64,000 nt of DNA from Aphis gossypii. Its lineage: Eukaryota; Arthropoda; Insecta; Hemiptera; Aphididae. The DNA lies in NCBI RefSeq assembly GCF_020184175.1, contig NC_065532.1, positions 22,754,001 through 22,818,000 of the forward strand, read 5' to 3'. Each line of letters opens with the position of its first letter. The stretch's first letter is position 1. Shown in pieces: positions 10,122 through 22,780 of this stretch. The notes below the pieces were generated by a model. The model was not told the origin of the DNA and searched no databases. It saw nothing but the letters and a program-made list of their open reading frames with translations. A program made the translations under genes and the position numbers.

Positions 10122-13100
10122 TTAAAACTTTTGTTTTGTATGGTAGGTTTTAAAGCATGGTGCAACACATAAACCTACATCACACTCATTACATTGGTAT
10201 AATGTATCAGTTCTTTTTTTCCCCTCAGTTTTATGACTGCAAACAAAGCATTTTCTTCTTTGTTTTTTAGTTGATGTTTGCACGATTAAGTCTGGAAAAT
10301 GTCTATCATTTAAACGGTCGTTTGACATAAATGATGTATTCCTTTTTAGATTCTGAACGGAGTGAAGAATGTATTGATTTTACAATGATGTATGTTTTTT
10401 TTTTTGTTTTTTTGTTTTTTTTTTTTTTTGTGTCTGTGTACAGCATAACTAGTCGAAATAATGCTCCAATTTCAAACAATGGGGGTGGTTTCCGATGTAA
10501 AAGTGAATATTCTTGGTGCATTATAGAGGTAAAAAGTTAACATTTTCCAACAGTTTTCAAAAAAATCGAGAAAAACAAAAAAAAAATGACGGAAAAACGG
10601 CAATTTTTACGCAAAACCAGTTTTCGACCAAATCGATTTTTTTTTATGGTTGTAATTCAAAAACTAATCACTGAAAATACTTGAAATTTTCACCAAATGT
10701 TAATGTCAGTGGTATCTGTATATAGTTAAATTTTCAAAAAATTTTGACTTTTTTTGAGTTATTTATAGACCACTGAAATTTTCGATTTTTTTGAGAAATT
10801 TTTTTTAAAGTGTCGATAAAAAATTTTTGGATGACCAAAAAGTTTTGAAAATTTAATACAAGGTTCCTTATGAGTTGTTTTTTTTAGCTAAAAAAAATTA
10901 AAAATCGTTAGTCACAATTTTTTTTTATAAGAGTTTATAGTTCAAATTTTTACGAAATCTGTCGAAAACGCGAAAATTTGCAAGTAATTTTGAAGTTGAA
11001 AAATCATAAAATTTTTTTCTTTTATAACTAAGTTTTGAAAATTTGGTACAAGGTTCTCCATACATTTTTCTTCAAATATCTGTAAAAAAAACTCTACCGG
11101 ATTCAGACAAAAAATTTTTATGAGTGTTTGAAATTTAAATTTTTACAAAACCGCGTTAAATAACGGTTTAGCCTCAAACGATTTTTGATATTTGTTATAA
11201 TTCAAAAAGTATAAGTCGTAGATACTTGAAAATTTTACCAGTTATTTAGATTGGCATTTTATTTACTTGATTTAATTTTCAAAATATTTTGAGTTTTTTT
11301 GAGCTATTTATAGACAACTGAAATTTTCAATTTTTCTGAAAAATTTTTTTTGAAGGGTCGATAAAATTTTTTTGGCCCTATCAAAATACTTGAAAATTTT
11401 ATACAAAGTTCCTCATATATTATTCTTATAGTGATTAAAAAATTATAAGAATACATAGGCACAATTTTTTTTTATTAGCATTTGAAGTTCAAATTTTGAC
11501 GAAAATTCGTCAAAATTATGAATATTTGCAAATTATTTGAAGTTGAAAAATCATAAAATTTTTTGTGTTTATAACTAAGGATTAAAAATACAACACTAAG
11601 TTTTCCATAAGTTTACCTTCAAGTATCTATAGAGAAAACTCGAAGCATCATTATAGGAAAAATTTTAAGTGCGTTTGAATTTTAAATTTTAACGAAATAG
11701 CGTAACGATAACGATTTATCCTCAAACGATTTTAAATATTTGTTATTATTCAAAAAGTATAAGTCGTAGATACTTGAAAATTTTACCAGTTATTAAGATT
11801 CGCGTTTTCTTTACGTGATTTAATTTTCAAAATATTTTGACTTTTTTTGAGCTACTTATAGACAACTGAAATTTTCAATTTTTCTGAAATTGTTTTTTTA
11901 TGTGTCGATAAAATCTTTTTGGCCCTATCAAAATACTTGAAAATTTAATACAAAATCCTCATAAGTTATTATTATAGTGATTAAAATTATAAGAATACAT
12001 AGGCACAATTTTTTTTTATTAGCATTTGAAGTTCAAATTTTGACGAAAATTCGTCAAAATCATGAATATTTGCAAATTATTTTGTAGTTCAAAATTCATA
12101 AAATTGTTTGTATAGGTAGCTAAGAGTAGAAAATTTAATACAAGATTTTCCATAAGTTTTGCTTCAAAAAGCTATAGAGAAAATTTTAAGAGTCATTATA
12201 GGAAAAATGTTTTGAGCGTTTGAGTTTTAAATTTTTATGAAATCGGAATATTTGTTTCAAAATATAAGAATATATGACAATATTTAATTATAATATATTA
12301 TAGACTGACAAATCATCTCCGTTCAGAATCGTTTTTCGTATACAATGATACTTATCATTGCATTCAAATTTAATCTACCCTAGTCCGAGGTCTACCCCAC
12401 CCCCTAATGTACAGCAGAGCGGTACCCACTTGCCGACTTTTTTCCCTTTACTTGGACTGGTTTTGATATTTGTTTTGTATTTTTGTAATATTTCATTCAC
12501 CAAAGTTAGTTGGAAGTTTGCTAATGAAACATGTTTACCTGTAACAGTTTTATACATAGAATATGCATTTAGCATACTCATATCAATAAGATGAAAAAAT
12601 AGTTTTTTGTACCATTTTAATGTACGTCTAACACATTCGGTAGAACTTAACAACATGTCAGTCTTATCTATTGCACCCATATTCTTGTTATAACTAACTA
12701 CACTTTGTGGCTTGAGATATTTTTTTCCTGTTTTTCTATCTATCTTTTTTGTATCAACCATTTCATTTGTATTCATAGATGTTAACATATATACATCACG
12801 ACGGTCCTTCCAATGAATCGCTAAAAGTTTGTCAGTGCACCGAGCTTCTCGTTCACCTAATTTCAGCTTTCCTTCAATAATTGGCATGAGTTTTCGATTT
12901 TTTCTCACAGTACCACATGTGTTGGTTTTTTTTTTTTATGTAAATACATAGATAATTGAGGTGAGGTATAAAAATTGTCAGTAAATAATGAATAACCTTT
13001 GTTTAAGTATGGCTTCATGAGATCTTTGACAATTACACCAGATTTCCCAAGTATGTCTTCTAGTGGATCTTTGTGTTCAGTAGCTCCTGTATACACAATG

Positions 13101-14717
13101 AAGTTCAGAATGAAATCAGTTTTACAGTCACATATAATATAGAGCTTGATACCAAATCTATGTCTTTTACTTTTAATATACTGTTTAAAAGATAAACGCC
13201 CTTTCCACAAAAGTAAACTCTCATCAATTGCCAGATTTGAAAAAGGAATCATAGCATCTTTGAAGTTTTTTCTTACTTCAGTCAAAACCATTTGAATTTT
13301 GTAGAGCCTATCTCCTTTGATTTGTTGAGTATTGTCGCAGAAGTGAATACAACGCAAAAGAAGTAAATATCTGTCCCTACTCATACATTTGCCAAAAATA
13401 TCTTGATGTAATAAGTCATTAGTTGACCAATATTCACTTATTTGTAATTTTTTGTTTCTAGCCATCAAAATAGTTACTCCTAAAAATATGTACAATTCTT
13501 CCATACTAGTATCTTTCCAATAAACCATTCTTGAATGTTCTGAATTAATTGGTTGCTCCTTAGCGTACCTGTTAGTCTCAAAAACAATTTTCCCCACCAA
13601 ATCATTTGTAATAAATGCTTCAAAAAAATCAATAACAGATGAGGTTTCATTTAAACCAAACTCTTCACATTGAACACCACTCTGAAATTAGCAAAAACAC
13701 ATTTTTATTTAATTTTTGGATTTTTAGAAAAAACAAACAGTAACATACATTGTTTGGGTTAAATTCATGAATTTTTGGTTGAAAACTGTTTGCATTTTTT
13801 TTCCATTTTAATGTCTTGATTGCTTTAGGAACTTTAGATGATCTTGTGGGTCTACAAATGCTAGATGAAAATGCATCTGAAGTTATTCTTGACTGCTGTG
13901 TAATACTTGAAGAAGGAGACTGAAAAGAGTCATTCTGTGACACTAAAAAATATTTTTAAATAAAATTAAAATTAACTAGGTAATTGTGTTCATTTCAGAG
14001 CCTAATTTTTTGTATATATATATTTATACATATTAGACACTTTTTAGTACAGAATACAAAACTATGCAGAACTTGCCTTTACTAACTACACATCTTGTCA
14101 CACTTTACCCACTAATAATGTTAAAATGTTACAAAAAAACAATTGTGATTAGACAAATTTTCTAATGTTGTATTACAACATAATGAATTTTGTATTACAC
14201 ACAATAATATATTTTGGTAATTTAGTATGCATAAAATAGAATATACACTTACAATAGTCTTGGAAATCAGTTTCTAAATTTTGAAGAGCTTCATCATATC
14301 AACATCTTTGAATAAATATTGTTCATTGTGTAATAGACCTAAATGAATAATAAATTATGAAAAATTCATTAATTTACTTGTAATGAAATCAAAACTTACC
14401 AGAGGCTTGTAAATCGTATTGGCTAATCTCAGTAGGTGTGCTATATTGCATTTGATTAGAATTATATACACTATTAATATTATTAGAATTTATCAAATTA
14501 AAATGATCATCACTTGATCTCGATTGATCTAAACAATTTAAAAAAAATTATATATTTGTTATAAAACATACATCACATATCAAATACACTCACCAAAACA
14601 AGGTTCAGAATCTTCAACAGCTAGATCAATATCGTATGTTTCATCTTCGGATTCAGAATTAGCATAGTATTCATTTAGTTCTCGTTCTATTTTTTCGTCC
14701 GTTAACTTTTTAGTCAT
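10122..14717 (-). pseudogene. piggyBac transposase (PGBD-like), split and frameshifted
   Basis: Proposed exons: 14717-14591 (MTKKLTDEKIERELNEYY), 14530-14403, 14338-14275 (one-base slip), about 13940-13750, 13682-12905, 12908-12441, and the cysteine-rich tail 10328-10122. The catalytic core keeps its three Asp positions: AIDESLLLWKGR, LFTDNFYTS and MGAIDKTDML. The tail CFVC...CNEC...C..C..H is the C-terminal zinc domain that binds the transposon ends. Lesions are a frameshift in a poly(A) run near 12930 (YLHKKKK then CGTVRKNRK), a slip near 14300, and the 2.1 kb insertion separating core and tail. Encodes a cut-and-paste enzyme targeting TTAA; this copy cannot make full-length protein. Confidence 0.85.
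10338..12440. repeat. 2.1 kb AT-rich interspersed repeat, copy 1 (in piggyBac gene)
   Basis: Non-coding, rich in A and T runs. The sequence recurs in reverse orientation at 40228-42840. The left edge begins AGATTCTGAACGGAGTG and the right edge ends in GTACAGCAGAGCGGTACCC plus ACTTGCCGAC and a T-run. The CTGAACGGAG motif occurs again inverted near 12320, about 120 bp inside the right edge. Inside are degenerate ~555-bp units (landmarks TTCAAAAAGTATAAGTCGTAG near 11203 and 11750). The flanks share CCTTT, a possible 5-bp target duplication. No transposase is encoded and the class is unknown. Confidence 0.7.
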
Positions 14718-15204
14718 TGTGGTAATTTATATTAGAGAAACAAATCACAATAAAAAAAGCAAAGCACAAAATGAACGTAGTTCGGCACAATAATGTGTGT
14801 CAATACATTGAAAACAAATTGAAAACCATATATAAATACTAAATACCTAGGTACATAATTACATAAATGTAATTCTATTTTGGTATAATTTTATCTGTTA
14901 TATTTTTCGTTACATGGGTAACACGAAATAAAGGTATAAAACAAAAAGGTAAATGAAGCACTATAATATTCTGTGTGGCTATTGGCTAGAACTATTGGTA
15001 TAAGAGCTACAGGTATAGTCACAGACAATATTGAGAACCCCTGAAAGATCCAAAATGTATAACATTTAATAACTCCCTGGATATTGGTGATAATTCAATT
15101 CTGAAAACGGCTATGAACTCCTTGTAGTCCATAGATAAGAATGGACTATTTGTTGTTATTTATTTATAGCCAATTAATTTTAAATTGTAGTCATTTGTAG
15201 AGGA

Positions 15205-15277
15205 CGCTCATATGCGTCTGTAGCACAGCAGAGGTGTTTTCGCTGGACGCTTATATGCGTCTGTAGCAGTGAAAGGG
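15205..15277. repeat. piggyBac terminal region with duplicated palindromic motif
   Basis: The motif GACGC(T)CATATGCGTC-TGTAGC occurs twice (about 15203-15224 and 15245-15267) just inside the CCC end at 15277. Each copy is nearly palindromic. Duplicated internal repeats next to the end are typical transposase-binding sites in piggyBac elements. Confidence 0.65.
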
Positions 15278-15281
15278 TTAA

Positions 15282-16198
15282 GGTAGAGGAATCGTTCGAT
15301 GACAACAGGTATTATAATATAACTGACGGTATCACTGAACTCTATACATGGAAGGCGCATAGAATCTTAAAATGTGTCCCCCATATGGACAGCGCCATAT
15401 TGATTCCGTTTTCATGGAATAATCAACAATTCATGGAAACATTATACCGCTATTTTTTAAATTATGTTTTTAGATGATCATATAGATATTAGATACCATA
15501 GAAAGGTCTTTAAAAGAAAATTCATAAACTGAACTGTAGATATATTTTTTTTATATGAATAAAGCGTCCTATTCAGAACACTTACGATATGTTGCAGTTT
15601 GATAAAAAATAGAAGACTTTAATAATTAAGATACAATTATCGACGAAAATTAATAAATAATGTAACTAATTTAAATTATTAATTGTAATAATAAATGTTC
15701 AAATTCGTTTAAATAATAAATGTAATAATTCAAAAAAAGAAACTGTTTTTTTTTTCTTTTGCCTTACTAGGTAATCGTCATGAGTTTTAACCAACCCACA
15801 AGTGCGTTTAATATAATTCCAATTACATTGCCTTTGAAATCGGTACATCTACTGATTTACTATGTCTAGGAGGGTCTCCCTAGCTGGCAGATAGCTGAAA
15901 ATTTTATTTTTGGGATTACAATTCAATTTCAATTATAATACAATTAGGCCAGTTATCATTGCAATTATAATACTATTAGGCTGGCTACGTTTGATAACAT
16001 TCTATAAAAAGTTCCTACAATAGGTAGGTACTCTAGAAATATAATGACATTTTCATTTTACTTATGAAGGTGTATACGTACCACCTTAAGTGTTTTATTT
16101 AATTATATCCAAATATTCTTTATAAGCATAAATTAAAAGCCCAAGGCTTTATAAATTATTAAACTTTATTAAGAATAAGATTTTAAACTCTGTTTAAT
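15282..16198. other. AT-rich gap upstream of P-like gene
   Basis: No coding region recognised. It should contain the left end and promoter of the P-like element whose first exon starts at 16199, but I could not identify its terminal repeat. Confidence 0.4.
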
Positions 16199-19008
16199 AT
16201 GGTGCGAAAGTGCTGTTTTCCAAATTGTGAGTTGAAAAATGTCAAAGGACTCAGCATGTTCAAGTAAAATACAATATTTATGTTTATAATGTTTGACAAA
16301 TAATTGATGAATTTTATTATTTAATTTAATAATAACAATAATAAAAAACATTTAATAAATTAAATAACAATTAAAATGTATTTAAGAGGCATTAATACCA
16401 AATATGATATGATCAATTGACAATTAAAAAACCCAAATGTACAAAATGCATATACTATTTAAATTCATTTTTTTAGTCCAATAATATAAAAAATAAAATC
16501 ATACAATTTTAAATGTGTAAAATATATTTAGAATTCCTTTTGGTGATATGAAAAGAGCAGAGCAATGGATAAGTGCTATACCTAGGTTTATTAAATATAG
16601 AACCAGGCAAAAATTACTTTGTATGTCAGCACCACTTTTTAAACAATGACTTTAATCAAGAGGGTGTTGATGTTAATGTTAAAAGGCTAAAGATAAACGC
16701 TGTGCCTAGTCTGCTTTTGCCGGTAGGATATTTAGCAAAATATAATTAAATACAAAAATGTTGATATAATTTAAATAATTATTTACTTTAAGGAATTATT
16801 TTAATGGATGTTGTTAATGTTAATGAATGTTTCATTAACCAACCAAGTACATCAGAAGAATCTTTTGTAAAGTCTTTAAATTCTCAGGTAAGAAAATTAG
16901 TGCTGTAATATTTTTACATTTTCTTATTTTGATAACTTTTTAAGGAGAGTAATATGATGGAATCTACTGTAAACAAAAGTGTTAAATTAGGAAATACACC
17001 AACAAAAACTATTGGTTTATCACTTGATTCAGAGGTAAATTAGTTTGATGTTTTTGTTTGGTTATTCTTTTCAACATTTTTTCAAATATTTTTTAGGAAT
17101 TCAATATAGATAATGGTTTATGTCATATTGTTGAAACACCTGTTCAATTAGAATACTCTTCATCAAGATTTTCTCAAGTAAATTTTATAACCATAACTTT
17201 TTTCTTTAGTTACCAATTGATAACAATTTTTCTGCCTTAAAATTTTAAATAGTAATAATAATTCACATAATAAATATTACTAAAAACAATATGTAGTTTT
17301 AAATTATGTGAAATAGTAAGTCAACCGATGACAAAAACATTCTAGAACTTTAAAACTAATTTAAAATTGTATTTTTTTTTAAAAAATTAAGTGTATGAAA
17401 GATCAAAAGAAATGTGATAGCTGTCTTAGAAAGAAAAGCCTGATTGAAGCGAAGCAATATTATGCAAATAAATTAGTAGAAATTGAAGAACAAATAAATA
17501 AGTTTCCCTCGTTTTGTCCGTGTATAAATACTAATAATACCTCACAATCAATTACACCTGATGTGTCAATCAATGTAAAAGTTATTAGTAAGTTACAAAT
17601 AAAAAATGTACTTGTTTTTTGAATAAAACTCAATTTAATTATATTTATCTTATAGCTTCATCTAATACATATATAAATGAATTAACACCCAAGTCAAATG
17701 CTCGGCGTGCCCTATTTTTGGACCATTGTTATGAAACATCTCCAACAACATTAAAGAAAAAAAAACATATTACCACTCAAAATCGACACATATTTCAAAT
17801 TAAGGCTAAAACAACATTAAAACGATGTAAACGCCAGAGACTACAAATTAAAAGAATTAAATTATTGCTCAGGGAACTTAAAAAAAAATGTAATCTCCAC
17901 GAAAAAGTTTCGTCATATATTGAGGATACTTTCCCAACAGCTATGACTGAAATGTTTAGTCGCTTTAAAACAAGAAGGCAAAAGAGTTTTTCACCAGCAT
18001 TAAGAGCTTTTGCACTGACTCTTAATTTTTACTCGCCTAAGGCATATGATTTTGTGAGAACTGAATTTGGTTCAAGTCTACCTCATAGAACAACATTGAG
18101 ATCATGGTATCATGAAGTAAAAGTTGATGAGGGATTTACTACTGAATCATTTATAGCGCTCCAAACAAAATATGAAGAGTATAAATACGTAATGGTAAAC
18201 GGTTATTTTGTTCTTTAATGTTAGATGAGATGCATATTAAGAAACAGGTAGAGTGGGATGGTAAACATTTTCATGGTTTAAGTAGTATTGGTAAAGATTT
18301 GACAACAAATGACCCTAAATTAATGGCTGCAACACAAGTCTTAGTAATCTTGGTGGTCGCCATAGATTCAAATTGGAAAGTTCCAGTGGCTTACTTCTTT
18401 CACAAAGGTCTGAATGGACAAGACAAAGCCAATATTGTGATAGAAACTTTAAACAGACTTTCTGAAATTGGTATGAATAAATAAATTATTATTCTGAAAT
18501 ACATAATGTAAAATACTTTTTATTTTCTATAGATATTGAAGTACCTTCTTTGACATTTGATGGACCAGCTACCCATTTCACAATGGCTAATATTTTGGGA
18601 GCAGATTTGTCATCACAACATTTAAAAACACATTTTCCACATCCAAGTGATCCTTCTAAGGTCATTCATTGTTTAATAGATCCTTGCCATGCACTTAAAC
18701 TAGTGAGAAATTCGTGGAGTTCAATGAGAGTAATTTATAATTGTAAAAATGAAAAAATAGATTGGTCTTACATTGAAAAGCTTGTAATGCTTCAAGAATC
18801 AGAAGGGCTTCATGCAGGTAACAAACTAAAAAAAAGGCATTTGGAATGGAAGCAGTCTCCTATGAAGGTAAATATTGCTGCACAGACTTTGAGTTCCAGT
18901 GTAGCAGATGCTATAGATTTTTGTAGAAACTTAAAAATCAATGGGTTTGAAAACAGTGAAGCAACAACTGAATTCATACGATTTGTAGATAAGTGGTTTG
19001 ACATACTC

Positions 19009-20814
19009 CAAGGTGTATTTATCAGGTGTCGACACTCACAAACGCCGCCCGTTGATGAAATGAACGAAATTATTACTCCACTTGTATATTCCGCTAGGGA
19101 GCGCTGTCTACCCTTAGAGGGCCGATTATTTTCAAATTTTCCCATGTTTTAATTTGAAATTTCGTATTATTTAATATTTATCCTATTATTTATATGAAAT
19201 TTGAACTATTTATATTAATATTTATATGTGCAAGTGTTAACGAGTATATCTGTTGTCTAAATTAAAACGAGGTGGTGTGAATTGTTAAAATAAACAATAC
19301 AATAATAATTAATATAGGTAGGTATTATATTATTATATTATATTTTATTACTATTAAGCATTAAACAATTCTTGAAATTTTTTTTAATCGTTTTTCTGTT
19401 TTTTTTTTGTTTTTTTGAATGCAAGGGACTGCTTCAAATTTCAGTTTGGGTCTAATGAGTGGGTATACAATTTCACTGCCATCTGAATCTATACATACTT
19501 TAGTTGTATGTATATCACTAGGTGTAAAATGAAGTTGGCATACTCCATCTTTAATACTTAAAGTTTTATCTGCTCTTGGTATTTTTCTATTCCAAATATC
19601 AACCATGTTCTACAAAACTAGACCATATTAAGATTGGCTCATTTGAAAACCTAAATTTTGGCTTTCAAATACTAATGAAATAAAGAATATTAAATAATCA
19701 AAAAAAAAAAAAAATACCTCAACAGTAAGGTATTTAAAACTTAATATTCGTTTGAAAACACATACTACAACAGTCAACAGACTGTACTAACAAATACTTA
19801 ATAGTTAACATCTACAATCTACATATAAAATTGGTTTGTTGTTATACTAACAAGTAACAGTTAGACACTTCTAGTTTTTAATATGATGATTTATTTATCT
19901 ATTACCTCAGGGGGATGGAATATCGAAGGATATTTTTTTCCTTCATTCTGTAACCTTTTGCGATCAGTCAACAAGCCAGTGTCACAACCAGGTACAAAGC
20001 ACTTGAGTGGCATTGTTTTTTTTTTAAATTTATCAATATTGAGTAATAGATTATAAGAGATTATAAGAACTAGTAAGCCAGTAAGGAAATGAAGTGTAAT
20101 TATATTAAAGGTATCCACTAAAAGAATTATTATAATATGTAATATACAGGGGTGTTACCATAGAGTATACTACATATACGCCGTATACTCTCAAGATTTT
20201 TTTTCAATAATATGGGTATACTGAGTATGCTCTCAAGTCTCAATTTATTTGCGATTTTAACTCTCAAAATATTTTTACAAAATGTCAAAATTATAAATAT
20301 AGTGCATACACTCAAATCATATAAAAGGGAAAAAACAAAATTAATTTAATTAGGTAATTTTACCATATTTACGTCAATTATTTATGACTGAAAAAGTCAT
20401 ACTCTTTATTTTTTAGTATTTATAAAGATTGACAAGGTATAATTTAAAGAGGATTTGTAAAAAATCTATTTAAAATTGTTTACATATTATTAACACGCTC
20501 TTTACCGGCTTTACTCTTATATAACCAATAATAACAATATTTGTAATGTATTTTAAATGTTTATATTTTGGTTTTTGATGATTTAGTATACTCTCAAAAA
20601 AATATTGGGAACACCTCTGGTAATATAGTGTAATGGTGAGTTCAATTTCGGCCAATGTAGGTAGTAGGTACCTATGTTATAAACTTATAAATATAGCATA
20701 CACATTGATTTCGGCCCTCTGAGGGTAGCTAGCGCTCATGGTGGCAATCTCAACTGGTGTAGATTTTTCGTTCAATTGATAAGCGGAGTGTCGACACCTG
20801 ATAAATACACCTTG
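19009..20814 (-). mobile_element. Nested P-like element, 1806 bp, 9-bp target duplication
   Basis: Perfect 29-bp inverted ends at 19009-19037 and 20786-20814 begin CAAGGTGTATTTATCAGGTG. The same 9 bases, GACATACTC, flank it at 19000-19008 and 20815-20823. About 60-75 bp inside each end is a second inverted motif containing TAGAGGGCCGA (near 19114-19125) or its counterpart TCGGCCCTCT (20711-20720). P elements also have terminal plus subterminal inverted repeats, though their duplication is 8 bp. The only gene inside is a THAP-domain ORF, so it is probably an internally deleted derivative. Confidence 0.85.
19361..20013 (-). CDS. THAP-domain-only protein of the nested P-like element
   Basis: Two exons on the minus strand: 20013-19906 (ATG, MPLKCFVPGCDTG) and 19609-19361, joined in phase through GT-AG borders, giving about 118 residues. 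The complete C2CH THAP signature is present: CFVPGC, then Trp in MVDIWNRKIPR, then CQLHF, closing with FEAVPCI. A basic tail (KKKTEKRLKK) precedes the stop. No catalytic region follows. THAP domains of P transposases bind the element's own DNA. A THAP-only product from a deleted element resembles the KP-type repressors of Drosophila P elements; that role is inference. No stop or frameshift was seen. Confidence 0.7.
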
Positions 20815-21889
20815 GACATACTCAACTCAAGAAATCCCTATGGCCATGGATCCAAAAGCCCTATGAAATTATTAAATTATCAAGACATAAAAATATTTTT
20901 AGATAATATTATAGCATATATATCGACACTTACATGGGGTCATGGACAGGGATTGATGATTGAACATCCTAAAAAAACTGGATTTTTGGGCATTATTATA
21001 TCATCCATGAGTGTTAAACAAATATTTGAAGATGTTATAGTTCAAAATCCTGAGCAGTTCAAATATTTGTTAACATATAAATTGTCTCAGGATCACTTGG
21101 AATTGTTTTTCAATGCAATAAGGGCTCGTGGAGGTTGGTGTGTCAATCCAACAGCAAAGCATTTCAGTGATGCTTACAAAAAATTGGTTATGCATCACAG
21201 AAAAAAATCATCTGGTGGAAATGTCAAAGAATTGGACCAAACTTCAATACTACATGCAACACGAACACCTGTAATCAAATATCATGATACAATGCCAAAC
21301 AACGATACACTATCAATCTCAAATAGTAGAAGATTTGAGGAAAATGAAGAGTGCTATAACAATGATATGGATGATATTTTGAGTTTATTACCTAATTTTG
21401 ATATCGACAGAGAAAAAGAACTGCAAAAAGATTTGTTAGACATTGGGTTGGAAATGCCACCAAATTATTTTGTTCTTTCAGAATTTTCTGAAAATGCAAT
21501 TGCTTTAACTGCAGGATATGTTGTTCGAATGGTAATTCTTTATTTTTTTGGTATTTTAAAATTACTAAAACAATTCAAATTATATCATTTTAGGTGAGGA
21601 AGCGAATCAAGTGCCATGAATGTATGGCAGCACTATATAAAGGTAACATACAAGACAACCGCATTAATTTAATTGTACAGAAAAATCGCGGAGGGTAAAT
21701 AACACCAGCTAGTGATGTCATTACTATTTGTCAAATGACAGAACTGCTATACCGTCGATTGAAATGTGACATATTGCAATTTAGTCAACACAATTTTGCA
21801 CAAAATATAGCCATAGCAGTATTCAGTCGTCTAATTGATAAACACTTGTTTAAAAATCTTGATTTTCATACTTTTGATTGAAGAAAATC

Positions 21890-22780
21890 ACATTACAATA
21901 TTATAAAACATATCACTATGCTTTATCAGAATTAGAAACTTTCATGAAGTTAAACAAATTAATCATGAAATGATCGTAAAATAAGCGAAAAGTACTTACC
22001 GTCTGGCTATATTCCAAAATGTTTAAAGTAGTAAATGAATATGACTATGAGTACAGCGAACGATGTTAATACGTTTTATTCTTCAATGTTCAGTCTTTTA
22101 GGTTTTAGGCTAGGTTCACATGGACGCACGTACACGCCAGTCTACGAGCGAAAGCAGAATCTTGCGTAGTTGCGTCGTTATTGCGATCGACACACGTGTA
22201 GGCGCGGTATGCGCACCATGTGAATCATAGACAAGTATAAATGATGTGAATAATGTATTAGAAACCCGTAATTTATAATATCTTAATACGCGCGATTAAT
22301 CGACGCGTGTTCATATGAACCTAGCCTCAACTTAACTTTATAATCGTTCTAATTTCATATATCATGATTTGTTCTACAGGTGACCATCTGATACAAGAGA
22401 GACTGAACACCTGAAAAAACCTAAGAAAAAACACTAAATACTATACAGTAATACAGTATACATTGACAAAATACACACGATATGAAAATAAAATAAATAA
22501 TAATGTACAAAACTACAAAATAATTAAAATTCAAAATTCAAAATTTCAAAACTGTTTCATGGCTAAATATACAGGCATGTTCTCCAGATAACAGTGCGCA
22601 TATTATGATGACGTAATCTTGGGCAACATGGAGGAGACCATGAAATATCATGATGAAAGAAGTAAATAATTTATCAATTTTAATAAGATATGATAGTTCA
22701 ATAGTTGTAATCATAAGTCTATGGTTGTAATAAGTATTTAGTATTTACTTTTGTCTTTTTAATTTTTTACATTTTAAATT
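21890..22780. other. Intergenic with a small MITE
   Basis: No gene recognised. It contains the 221-bp inverted-repeat element at 22107-22327 and presumably the right end of the P-like element, which I could not define. Confidence 0.4.
22107..22327. mobile_element. 221-bp MITE
   Basis: Ends are inverted: AGGCTAGGTTCACATGGACGC at the left and the reverse complement of GCGTGTTCATATGAACCTAGC at the right, with two mismatches. Interior is GC-richer than the surroundings and non-coding. The class cannot be assigned. Confidence 0.6.

Larger units (their letters stand above)
10122..15277 (-). mobile_element. piggyBac element, 5' end intact, 3' end not found
   Basis: The transposase gene lies on the minus strand. 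Its upstream terminus abuts TTAA at 15278-15281 and reads, from that TTAA, CCCTTTCACTGCTACAGACG, a piggyBac-type end beginning with CCC. The opposite end was not located. A 2.1 kb repeat (about 10338-12440) sits inside the last coding exon. Confidence 0.75.
16199..21889 (+). pseudogene. P-element-like transposase with THAP domain (THAP9-like), interrupted
   Basis: Exon 1 (16199-16262) begins MVRKCCFPNCELK, the first Cys pair of a THAP zinc finger. Exon 2 (16532-16722) supplies the conserved Trp (AEQWISAIPR), then after a one-base slip CQHHF and the closing AVPSLLLP motif. Later exons include 17395-17585, 17651-18195, 18216-18470 and 18534-19008, with P-type catalytic-region signatures DEMHIKKQVEWDGKHFHG, LTFDGPATHFTMAN and DPCHALKLVRNSW. 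The frame stops at 19008 where another element is inserted and resumes at 20824 (NSRNPYGHGSKSPMK), restored exactly after removing the insert and one 9-bp duplication. The last exon, from 21595, has a single TAA at 21698 inside RGG-ITPASDV. A host cut-and-paste transposase now dead. Confidence 0.85.

Noticed and set aside
10331..10540. Small frames at the edge of the 2.1 kb repeat, also seen at 42657-42861
   Set aside because: Both lie in the repeat's end and run through a homopolymer; the paired occurrence reflects the repeat, not a gene.
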